Assembly (NCBI RefSeq): GCF_040115645.1
Contig: NC_089549.1
Span: 3,348,001 to 3,412,000 of the forward strand
Length of the DNA: 64,000 nt
Direction of reading: 5' to 3'
Origin: Euwallacea fornicatus
Taxonomy: Eukaryota > Arthropoda > Insecta > Coleoptera > Curculionidae
Both the position numbers and the translations under genes were made by a program. The notes under the pieces are model-generated. The model had not been told where the DNA came from. It saw only the letters and a program-made list of their open reading frames with translations, and ran no database searches. The number at the start of each line of letters is the position of its first letter. Positions within the stretch are counted from its first letter, which is position 1. Below are positions 25,901 to 37,500 of this stretch, one piece after another.

Positions 25901-27686
25901 ATAAGCCTAAGCCGCGAAGATTCATAATATTACTACAACGTGTCATTTGGTGTATAAGATAATTCTCGGCTTCTTGAGCATTTCAGGCAACATACATATC
26001 TAGAAATTATAAAATTTATTGCTTCTCTTTTACATTACGCTGATCTAATCGATGTATTTACCTGCTAATTACGTAAGCCAACGCATAAAATTCTCTGCAT
26101 GATTTAACCAGATTGTCGGCCGTAGTTTTATGAATTTCAAGGTTCAAAAAAAAATGCGATTCGTGTTTTTAGTATCATCACCAGGAAATAAAAATAACAC
26201 CAGGATGTGATGTTGCTTTCCAATAACAAAACTTCCAGTCCTCTCTCTCTCTCATTTGTAAAACATACAATTTCCGAATAATGACGCAAATGAGCCAATA
26301 AAGATCCAATTGATCGTCAAAGAGAGTGAAAGTCATTGCAAAATAACCGTCTATATTTATATCGGAGATGTTCTTCTCAAGTTCGTGACACCTCTACTAT
26401 GCAAATTTGAGAACTGTAAGGTCAAGATCGGTTTTTAGATTGACACAAGCGAAATCAACCTACACCGGTCCTGATACTTGTTAACATTATCTCGTAGAAA
26501 GTATGCACAGATCTAGTTTAGCCGAAGGGATAAAACTATGTCATCCTTTGACATTTAATTTGGTATTTGAGTTAGGAATTATAACAAAAATATTAAAATG
26601 TATTAAAATTTTGTACTAATTCGTCTCCCAGCTATAAAAGTAATTATGATGTGTTCTTTACTTTCTAGAAAGCAACACATGAAAAGAAGACTCTTTTAGT
26701 CCTTTTATTTCTCGGTTTGCTCATTCTATTTCTCGCTAGAGATGAAGCAAGTTGTATCCTCCCGCTTTCTCAATTTTTTAGACAATCTCCATTATAGAAA
26801 AGCCATTGACGGTAGTAATATTTTTCAACATTAGAGAAACTAAGATATAATCAGAAATTATTTGCGCCTTGGGAAATCCGAGGCAGAAAGAAAGAATACG
26901 CTTCTCTCTGTTATTCTTCACTTCGTTAACTAAAGTTTTCATTAGAGACGAGTGAATTTGTCTCGCGTTCAGTTTTTAAATTTCATGGACGAAATTTTTA
27001 TTAAGTCTTGTACAAACATCTACTTTATTTCCAGAGATATGAAATTTTTTAAGGAATTTTCTCCTCAAGTCAGTAATGAAATGGAAATCCCTTGTTGGTT
27101 CCGATATATCTAATTTTTTATCCTATATTACTATTATTTTCTGTATTCCGAGAATCTTCAATCCTGTTAACAAATTTTCTCTCCTTGACCCAGATTAAAA
27201 AATTGTTCTCGTTCCCTGTAATAATATGTAACAAGCATCGTGAAATGATTCGTGAAAGACCTCGATGGCTTCCATTTTGTGTCACATTACCATTGCTTTG
27301 CGTCTGAATGGGTTTTTTAATATTATTTTTATGCAAGACAGTGTAGATGGTAGTGAATGAACGTAGTACAATTTTGTCGTACGTAATTTCACGTTGGAAG
27401 AAACGATCAGACATATTAATAATTTTGTAATTAACTATGGTTCTATTTATTTTATTGTTTTAATTACGAGAGAAGACGGAACACCATATTACCGTTGTTA
27501 AACAATAATACATGTAATCCCATACGTGCATATGAATAGTACAGTGAATTTCATTGAGAAATACACTTCTACGTAAGTTCTCAGTGTTTTTTTTCCTTTC
27601 ATGGAACTGAACATTCACGGATAGGTACTTTCTTTTTCCATTAATATCGTTAATTAGTTGATATCAAGTTTTTTAGGAGTGATCAT
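22965..27686. other. Non-coding DNA, no gene recognised
   Basis: Mostly AT-rich. A block at 24985-25290 is open in several frames on both strands and contains a consensus donor (ATC/GTAAGTTC at about 25111); I could not assign it. A perfect 14-bp inverted repeat with a 3-nt loop lies at 25356-25386. A short (CT)n run lies near 26242. No exon chain is convincing. Confidence 0.5.
25356..25386. repeat. Perfect short hairpin
   Basis: GAAATGACTATATA is followed by the loop GCA and its exact reverse complement TATATAGTCATTTC. It is too short for a microRNA precursor by itself. It may be a relic of a small palindromic element or chance. Confidence 0.7.
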
Positions 27687-28691
27687 TATACAAGGTGTCT
27701 CGTTTGAAGCTGCGATTAAAAACTACTCAAAAACGGTGCATTGAATGAAAGTTTCAAATAAAAGTTCTCTGGTACAAAGGGGGACATGTCATGAAGCTTG
27801 TGACTTCTAGCCAAATCGCCATTTTGAGATCATTTCAATGGCAACCTCGTATTTTTTTACAGATTTTTATTAAACATTTTGCTGTAGTTATCCTCGATTT
27901 TTGTCCAATTTTTGAAATTATTACAATCTTTTTCTAGAAAATTTTACAATGCATATTTTGTTTAAAACACATAGCAATTCTTCTTTGCTTGCTCATTTAC
28001 AAAAATTAACTCGTTTTTCAAAATCAGTACCATGAAGTTCCTGATATAAAGAAATATGGCAAGGATGGTATTTTTATTCAACTTCAAAATTCTTCGCTTT
28101 CAAATTTTTCATCCAAAGTGTGGCCATCCATTTTAATTATTGAATTTTGGAATGAAAAGAATCATTTTTGAATAATTTCACACAAAACAAATTAGATTGA
28201 CTGACGAGAAAAGAATATCGATTTCCTGTAGACCTTGTTATAAAGTAAACTCTAACAAGAGGACATATATAAAAATATATTTTTTCATATAAATAATTTT
28301 TTTTTATTAGATAGAAATATTGTCATGAGTTTTAATCAGAATATGCATTGCAAAACTTGTCTAGAAAAAAAATGCAATAATTTCGACTATTTCGAATATT
28401 GGACAAAAATCAAGGATAACTGCAGTAAAACGTGTAATGAAAAAATAGTTCAAATAAAAGATATTAATTTTTTGAAGGTCTACAATGATCTGTAAAAAAA
28501 TATGAGGTTGCCGTTTTGAAAAATAAAGTTGCCCTTGAAATTACTTTAAAATGATGTTTTGATTAAAAGTCATTATCTTCATGACATGTCCTCTTCTTTA
28601 CCGAACAACTTTTATTTGAAACTTTTTTTTCATACAACGTACCGTGTTTGAGTAATCTTCAATTACAGCTTGAAATGGGACACCCTGTATA
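27687..28691. mobile_element. Fold-back (long inverted repeat) element of 1 kb
   Basis: The left arm (about 27687-27976) and right arm (about 28322-28691) are reverse complements of one another with moderate divergence. Matching blocks include TATACAAGGTGTCTCGTTTG with the complement of the right end, GACATGTCATGAAG, TCCTCGATTTTTGTCC and CAATGCATATT. The right terminus read inward is TATACAGGGTGTCCCATTT, a start seen in many insect DNA elements. The 345-bp centre has no open frame with a recognisable transposase. It is most likely a non-autonomous fold-back transposon; a palindromic duplication is the alternative. Confidence 0.8.
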
Positions 28692-28700
28692 CTACGTACC

Positions 28701-29226
28701 ATAAAAATTGCAACACCTAGAAGTAATAAATCCAATTCCTAGTAGTCCTCTAATCGATCAGATTTCACATACATATATAACACAGGAAGTATTAGGACCA
28801 GTAGCTATACTGTACATTCGGGGTATTGGAAACGGGCATATGTACAACAACGTAATGTTAATGTGATTCCTTGATCTCCACACTCTTCTGATATTTCTCC
28901 CATGGAACACGTATGGGATATGAAAGATAGAAAAATTACTACACTGGAGAATCCATGACGTACCTTAACAGAATTATGAAATGCAATTCAAGTTGCCCCG
29001 GATATAGTACCTCACGAGGAAATTGACCATTTGCTTAGAAACATGCCCAGATGAGTTCCTGAGGGCGTAAATTTACAAAATGGTTATACACATTATTTAA
29101 ATTTTAAAGACTTTCTGAATTCGGGGTTACTCGTAACTTACATCATTTATTTTATATAGTGGTATCAATATGTTTATAAAGGGTTATTAAAATACTTGCA
29201 TTATTTCTAGGTGTTTCAATTTTTAT
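28701..29226 (+). mobile_element. Non-autonomous Tc1-like element with transposase 3' relic
   Basis: Terminal inverted repeats of 27 bp (28701-28727 and 29200-29226) differ at two positions; each starts ATAAAAATTG or ATAAAAATTGA and includes ACACCTAGAA. Between them the + strand carries the end of a Tc1-type transposase from about 28875: SPHSSDISPMEHVWDMKDRK, then IVPHEEIDHLLRNMPR and GGY-like NGYTHY. The front three-quarters of the transposase is absent. All stops in the relic are TGA at places where the family has arginine. The element starts 10 bp from the end of the fold-back element. Confidence 0.85.
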
Positions 29227-29229
29227 AAT

Positions 29230-32200
29230 AAATAGTGTACTTTTAATATATATGAATATGTCGTTTTTGGGAATTTTCAGATAACAGTTAATAAAAACTT
29301 CGACTTATTTAAGAAGTCAATTGGTGTGTGAATTATTACGTATAACACATACATGAAGAAACATACAAGGAACTCATCACTTCATGATGAATATCTTCTT
29401 CAGTGAAGATAAATGGCAAAAGACGAATTGATTTAGGCAACACTTTGAGTCGCATTCGCTTAAAAGCGATAATTGACCTTTTCATTAACAATAATTTCCA
29501 GCTAAGAAAAATTTGATTTACCTGACATTTACTCCGTGTTTCATTAGATCAATTAAGTATTTGCGAAACAAGGAGTTCGGCCCCAATATAAAGAAGATTT
29601 GTGCGTTAAGACGTCATCCCTTTGTCTAGAATCTATATCTATGCTAACACTGACTATCAATGAAGTTCTAGGCTATATTAAGTAAGTCATTGAAGAGTTT
29701 GAACTTTAGTTTACCTTGAATCAATGCAAATGGCCTTTAGTGTTAACTTTCTTGTAGTTAACTTAGCAATGTAGATGAATATCAAATATGAAACAAGAAG
29801 AATTGACTAAAAACAGTAAATAGAAAATTGCACAAAGTTTATGGTGTCTGTGAAACAACTTGTGCAAAAAAAGGACTATTATTCTGAGAATTTACATTTA
29901 TATTGACTTATTTTTATGTTCAAACCTTAAAACAACGAAGAAGACGTTGAGGTTATCGCTTTTGTTAATCTTTCGGCTGCAAATACATACATAATAAAGT
30001 AAAATAAAAATAAGCTATTGGATCATCTTTTATGGTCCTATTTCGAGAAAAATATATAGCCATATGTCCGAGTTTAGTTACATTAGGAAATATCTATAAA
30101 TAAATGAAACCATAAGGAAATGAAATTATGCAACGAATTATTTAAATGGAAATTCCTGCTTTAAAACTTGAATTTTAGGGACATAAGAAAATCTCTATAA
30201 AATTCATTTTTTCACAACTAAAATTTCCAGTGTACAGACACATTGCTTACGTTGCTAAAAAAACATTTTTCAACTTGTTGGTTCGTTTAGGTTGATCGTG
30301 CTAAATCCAACTTTAATTTTCCAGCATCTCGACGAATTTGAGTAGCACGGATTCTAAGGTATCTGATCGATCAAATAAATTACGTCCCAGCGTTTTTCGG
30401 AAGACATAATGATAAAACGCCTAACAAAAAATTTATAAAAATTGTTCCTAAAGCTCGTAAAATGTGTCAACGTTCCTAAACAGGTCAAATTTTGCTAAGA
30501 CATGCATACAGTAAGCAAAATTTGTTTCAAAAGACTACTTCAAAAGAATTTTCTGATACATCCCTAAAAACAGTATAATGGAAGAAGAATTAAAATTATT
30601 GAGCTCATTCTGTAATCCTCAAAAACTGTTTATATCAATCCTAATTTTCATGGACTCATCTTTAAGACTAACCTGAATTAACTTGGAATTACTAGAAAAA
30701 ATATTATAATTGTTTGTGCTCATTATAAACCATGGCCCACATAGTTAATTTTTTTTAAAGGTGTGTTAATGACAATCGTATTCATAAACAAGCTATTTTA
30801 TAATCGTGATTCGCGGTTAGCTCTTTTCTTTCTTTGTTTGCCGAGATGGAAATAAATATTATTTGACGCATAATTATTTTTGTTGTTTGGCAGACCGATA
30901 CAATAACTGCATACATTTTCAATAACTTATATATACCATCACAACGTTTAAATCAACCCAAATTATCTGTAAATTGAAGTCAGTAGGAAGCAACAGTACA
31001 ACCATACATCACAAATTAGGTAATGCAACGATCACGAATCCAATTTTACACAGAAATAGTAATCTAATGAATTCATCAATATGCCACATCTTTGAGTACA
31101 AGCATATCTTACGTAGATACTTGATTAATCATAACTACCGGTGTTTGAAGACATGCTTCAAGTAACAAAATAAGAGTTTTTTTCCTCGACCTAGTTGCCA
31201 ATCTTTATGAGAAAACTGCCGCTAACATTTCTTCTTCTCGCGTGTTGTGCGGTTATTACAAAATACTGATCGTTTTTTAAGTTGTAAAACACACAGTTTG
31301 AAAAATTAAAAAATTGTTAAATTATTCCTGCAAACTCAAGATCATTAATGGTGAGCAAAAAAAAATTTTAAGCTTTATTAAGCAAAAGAAGTAAAGGTGG
31401 GAATATCATCATACTATACACGTATGATTTCCATTAAAATAATGAAGTTGTTAACTGGCAGTTAATTACTGTATGCCATGATTGAACCGAGCTATTCACC
31501 TAATGAGCTGAATAATTATGTTTAACTTTGGAGTTTTCGGGAATGTTATTTGGAGAAAGTTGAACATGTCCAAAAAAGACAGAAATATGTCCAAGCCGTC
31601 TCCTATTACGCTGCCTTCAGGAGGAACTTAAAATAAATGACCTAATAAATTTGATAATTCGTCTGGGAATCCAGGTAAGCCAATGACAGCATAAATACAA
31701 CCATTAACAATAATTACTACTGTTATATAACGAATTTCTTAAACTTAGGAAGGTACTAATTTTCTTTGTCACTTGAACAAAGATTTGGCCTTATGGCACT
31801 TAGAGAGTCGTGATTAACCGGTTGGTTGGATAAATTACCAAAAGTCAAAGTTCAGGTGATAATAACAGGTTGAATCTTCCACCAATTCGACAACCTTTGA
31901 GTTTTTCTTAGAACTTGTTAAATTACCACACAAGAATAACATAATCATCAACAATTGAAAGTAGGTACTTCCTACAGCCAAACAAGGAGCCAAATATTTA
32001 TCATCTGCAACTTAACTATACCTTCTATGAAACTATTTACTCTAAAAACTCGTATTATATGGTAACACGCCCTAGAGCTATAAGTCTGAAAGTTAAATGA
32101 TGCAGTTATTAAATTGCAATCAGAAATGGTGCACGGGTCATCGTTCCATCAGTCAGTTTCTACGAGTAAACCACGATTTGCCCCTATTAGAACCAGTTCC

Positions 32201-34492
32201 TGGTGCAATGAGTGAGTACTTATAATGTGATAATGATGATTTGAATGAAGGTGGAGCTAATTTGACTGAACAATAATCTAAAGATCGATCATTGTCACAT
32301 ACAACAAACTTTGTGAGCCGTAAATTTATGTAGTTTTAAATACTTGAAATTTCATCATCGTTTCAAAATAGTCCACAAAATTTTAAATTAAATTTTGTAA
32401 AACTGAATACAGAGATTTTCCCATTGTGGTATTGGATATAAAAGAGGTTAAACTTCATGGAAAAACCTCCTCCAAAAGAATTTCTACAAGACTGCGCTGG
32501 GCTTTGAAAAAGTCCTTTTATACGAAATATTTAAGAGTTTCAAAATAGCTACATAACATAATCTCGTGGGTGCTGTTTTTTGGTAGTCGCTACTCATCTA
32601 AAAATTATCTAATTCACTGAAATTGTTCAAAGAGAGAGTAGCTACTGTTGAAATGTTTGATTTAAGGCATCAATTTTAACCAAGAAAAATTTTCAATTTC
32701 CTTCAATAATCCCTACGTACGTGAGGCGATATTCTCAAAGAAAGTAAAAGAAATAATCAATTGCTGCTTCAAATGTATAAAATACATTTCATCATAGGGT
32801 TGAGCTTGAATTATATCACAGAGCGCTTTCTCCGGGTGTTTCGTCCATTTCAGTCAGAGTTAGCGGTCTGATCACGAAAAGTCAGCAGATATCAATATTA
32901 GCAACTCGTCTTAAGTCAGGATGTATATAAATTTGGTAAAAATTCATGAGGATCTTGATATGAGGCAAAATTTGAATGCTTATAACATAGAAAAAACTGC
33001 TTTAAAGCTTTTTCTTCTATCCGGAAATCTAATATTGTCAAAATGGCCAAAAGGAACGAAACAAACACAAAGAAACTCTAGACAGTAGCGGAAATACTGA
33101 AAAATTTTTCTGTTTATTGTATTGCTATTTGACTGCTAATGTGGTTCCACAACAGTTCAGGTTGAAAACACCACACAAAGTTCAGTTGAAGTAAATGTTG
33201 CAAGTTTGGTACATTATTAAATTGCCATGTTGAATAGACACTCAGTTTCAATAAAAATTCGCAGTCGTTAAAATGAAATGTGTGTTGATTTGAATTCATC
33301 TCGCATGCAAAAAAATGCAAGTATTGTTTCCAAAAATATGCAAAGCAAAGCCACTTGTTGAAGATCGGAGATAAAAGATCTGGGTTAAACTGTTATACTC
33401 TGGAGACTTGCTCATAACGAAACAAAGAAGTTCCCAGAGAAGTAATTTTGGTATCCGCTTAATTGCTACATTTTGTTTGAAAGTGGCAAACGGATTCAAA
33501 CAATGGGACGTAACTATGAAATATTTAATACCCAAAGTGATATTTCACATATTAACTTTTAATTAGTGCTTAGTCTGCACATAAAGCGACAGAGAAAAAT
33601 ACCCAAATATGATAACTTTCATTGTATTTATTTTCTCACGAGGTGAATTTTCGAAACACACTCGACCTTGTGTTGTGGTGGCCGGACAGTCTGGAATTCG
33701 TCTTGAGCACTATACCCCCCCTCCGCCGCACATTTGACCGACAACGACACAGGCGAAAGTAACCCCAAATGTCAACTCACTAAAAACCTAACATTCCACC
33801 GTGGAACCATCACGGGACCTCATTGACAGCACTTTAAAAGAGGGAGCGGAGAATTTTTTCAGTTTTAGCCTTTTGATAATAGGAACATTGAGGGTGCTAA
33901 CTGTTGTCTCGCGTTTCAGGACTACTTTCTTTCTGGGTCTTTCCATACTTTCGCATAGGAAGATTGTGCGTTCTGGATAATTTTCCGGCACATAATACCA
34001 GCTCTCACAAGGATTCGCTTTTCCGATCTTTGAGATACATTCCGATACATTTCAAAACTCCGTTCCCAGTTATCGTTTGCATCAAGAAATAGTTGCCCTT
34101 CTTTAATTTTTTTTTTTTGTAAAAGGATGAGCGCATTCGTGATACCAACTGTATATTTACTATCATTCCTAAAATAACTGATCCCGTGTTTACTTTAACT
34201 GCATTTGGCTCTCTTTGTAGATTTTACATCTCTTCTCGACTTGCAAGGTCGTTGGAGATATCCCAGCAACAATTGGATGAATTCCAAATTGATCTTGGAT
34301 TTCCCTTTTCGTGAGATATGACAATTGCGGGAAGAATTCACGTAACCCGCATTTAAAAATCAATCAACGCTATTATGCGTACCTACCATTCAAAAGAATT
34401 GAAGTATTTTGACTTTCATTAGGAGTTTGTCAATACCAGACCTTGAAAACTACTTTTGCATAACCTTTCTTAACAGGTTTTTTTAATTTCAG
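29230..34492. other. Non-coding DNA upstream of the chitin-binding gene
   Basis: No gene is recognised. A signal-peptide-like mini-ORF lies at 31207-31269. A GC-rich patch with a run of C (CCCCCCTCCGCCGCAC near 33715) at about 33650-33830 lies 0.7 kb ahead of the first coding exon and could be part of a promoter, although no core element is clear. Confidence 0.45.
31195..31269 (+). CDS. Signal-peptide-like mini-ORF, possibly an unassigned exon
   Basis: A pyrimidine-rich tract (GAGTTTTTTTCCTCGACCTAG) ends in an AG at 31193-31194. Twelve bases later ATG 31207 opens a 20-residue frame, MRKLPLTFLLLACCAVIT plus two residues, ended by TGA at 31267. The basic start, hydrophobic core and small residues near the end are what a secretion signal looks like. 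A weak GT (GCG/GTTATT at 31252) follows the core. It might be the first coding exon of a small secreted protein, or chance; no downstream partner exon was identified. Confidence 0.25.
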   Translation: MPIFMRKLPLTFLLLACCAVITKY

Positions 34493-34505
34493 AATAACGT
34501 CCACA

Positions 34506-37500
34506 ATGGAGAGGTACCACATCATAAAATTAGGTAAGTGCCTTGAAAAGTATATTCTCTGCGGCAAGGAAAAACATAGCTGAAGTAATACAGTTAAATG
34601 TCACATTATAATACAATGTATCGAGGTTTTTGATACATAGAGATTTTCAGTCAGCAGTAGTTATTGCATTAGTTTTTTTGTATAATTTGTATATATAATG
34701 ACTTTACTAATAAAATAGGTATCTACACTAATCAATATTTACCCTTGTGTGGCACTGAAACATCATAAAACTACATAAATTGCAGGTCGTATTTGTAGGC
34801 TACAACCAATAAATTAATTTTATCGATTTGTACATTCCTATTGCTTAACAAATCGATTCAAAGAAAGAGCTAAAATGAGATGACACGAAATATTTTTTGA
34901 GCGACATCCATTGTGTTCATTTCACTATAATAAATCGACTTATTGTTCAGGTGACTGCACCATTTTCTTTTAAATTTCAACATTAAGAGGATTTGTCATC
35001 GTATACTTAAAACGAGGTAGTACTTTATGTATTGGAAAAATTAGTCAAATTTATCAGACCGAGAAGAGTTACGTCTTAAGCAATTTTGATGTTAGTTTGA
35101 TAATAAAGAGATAATCCTTTAAGGGATTAAGCTTTCTTTCCTGAAAACAATGGTTAAGTCAACCATTCCACATGATTTCAATATCGGAATTTTCTTTTAA
35201 AATTGTTATTTGAAGACACATTTTTGTGGGCAAAAATATGCCTTCACAAACTTAAAAAAAAGGTTTCCGAAAATACCTAAAAAAACCAGAATCACGGACA
35301 ATTTATTTTATCGTTCAATAATTTCATACATCCATGTCTCTAAAATATAGACAGATTTTCTCCTCTATAAGATAAAATTTATATAATACATTTCCAATAT
35401 TTCGGCAAATTGTGATCATCTTCAACTTTTTTCATCTTTTATATTCTGAGAAATTTATATCAAAGTAATTTTTAATAGTTTTAACACCAGAATATCGACT
35501 TCTAGAAAAATAAGCCATAAAAATATCTTGCATTTTGCAAAGTTAATAAACTACATTTTCTTTATTACTTTATTGTTTTTATTAATTGATTATTCCCCTA
35601 TAAGGAAGAAAAATTGAGATTCATTATTAAAATCAATATTTAGTTTATGTGGTACAACAGTCCTCCTCAACTTAACAAATATATATCATCTGGCATATAT
35701 GTGAACCTACAAATTTTAAATATGAATATTTAATTGAAGACATTAATTTTTAGTGTTGACGAGGTATTAATCTCCGCCTTTCCTTTACAGCTCTCCAACA
35801 TAGCTTAAATGATATTTAATTTAGTTCATCTCTGTCGTGAGTAATACATTGCAACATATACTTACGTGATATAACACCTTGGTAGAAGCTTAACGGCTAC
35901 GAATTGATGCTTGCTTTTAAATATAAACCTGATGGCCGGGTCCAAAAAACATCTGTCACCCTGTTGATTGCAAGCATCAGGTGTCGCGTCACATTTAATA
36001 CTTACACTCATATGAAGAGCATTCACTCCAAATTTCAACTAAATATTTTACAAACTCTAGAAACTGCGTAAAAAAGATCGAGAACCTTTTTCAATCATTA
36101 GAATTCTGTAGGTTTTATATAAACCTTTTCGGGTCTACGTTTATAAAATATCATTGTCCATATTTTTGACTACAGAATCTGTTCTACATTTCAATGAACT
36201 ACAGTTGACAACACCTTATATAGAGTATCGGAAATAAAGTGAAAGATTATTAAGATAGAAGGTGACATAAATTAAAAAAAGTATTTGTTTTTTTATGTTA
36301 AAAAATGTTTTTAAATTTAAAAAATTTACAATGGTTCTCAAAATATCACGAAAAAGCTTCAACTTGTGATTTTCGAATATCCTAAATTAAATCTAAACCT
36401 TAAGTACGCAAATTCTACGAAATTGTAAATTTTTTTAGTACCAACAATTGCAACTTGCATAGAGATCCCATAAGGTTCCCAAGCTTTGCATATTTCACGG
36501 AATAATATGCTGTGAAATCCACTTTACCGAGGACGCCAATTTCTAGAAATATTAGTTCGTAGGTTTTACGAAACTGAAAAATAAACAATGATGCTTTTTT
36601 TGACTTCGCTATTTTCTTGCAATATTAGTAGAACCTGTAGTGATTGCCTATTTGACAGATGAAACCAACATCTACTCAATAATCTAGATTGTGGTTCACA
36701 TAATGAAAGAAAGAAATATCATTCCAGTATTTCACAAAATTCAATTTCGTATCAAGATCTTATATCTGACCTGTCAGGCGGTTTGAACTTAAAATTTATT
36801 GTGTTTTCTGATGAAGACGAGAATAATTATAAAATACTCTTGGTGATAAATTTTGGATTACATTAGCATATGTTAAAATATTCAACTGCTTATAGAAACC
36901 CATAAAATTGAAATGCATGCAGACAGTCAATATATCCTCTAATTGTTTCTTCCAACTCATTATTTATCATCACAACAGTCTTAATTACCGTCATTGTCAT
37001 CTCAAATCATCTATTAACTCAGAACTGAAAATTACCATTTACTATTTACCTTATCTGTAGGCAATCGATTAAAACAACAACAAGCTATCAATCTAAGCGT
37101 TTACACAACTTCTAGTCTAAACAGTTGTAATGCTAAAGGAACTGCGAATAGACCAATTCGGAAAAAGCTGGTAAATGAGCGATCTTGAACAGTGTCAAGG
37201 TACGATGCTAAACATCTTCTTAATGATGTTTAATTAACACTGCACCGGCAAAAATCGGTCAATGGAATAATGAGCCTTAAGGTCACTTAAATGGCTCTAT
37301 TGTCTGTCTTCTAATTTCTTCAAGAAGATGAGTTTTGTGGAAATACTTAAATATTATTTAACAACTGATTACGTAAGAAATCATGTCCCTAATTTACCAA
37401 TAGATAACTTATGGATTTCGCACGCTTCTAATAAGATGAAACAAAGGGAGTCAGCCGATTGCACCATTTCTTTTTACATATTATCAATTCTTCGATCTAG

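Noticed and set aside
33788..34092. Overlapping open frames on both strands (67 and 62 codons) ahead of the chitin-binding gene
   Set aside because: Likely an effect of the fuller base composition of a possible promoter region; no similarity to known proteins.
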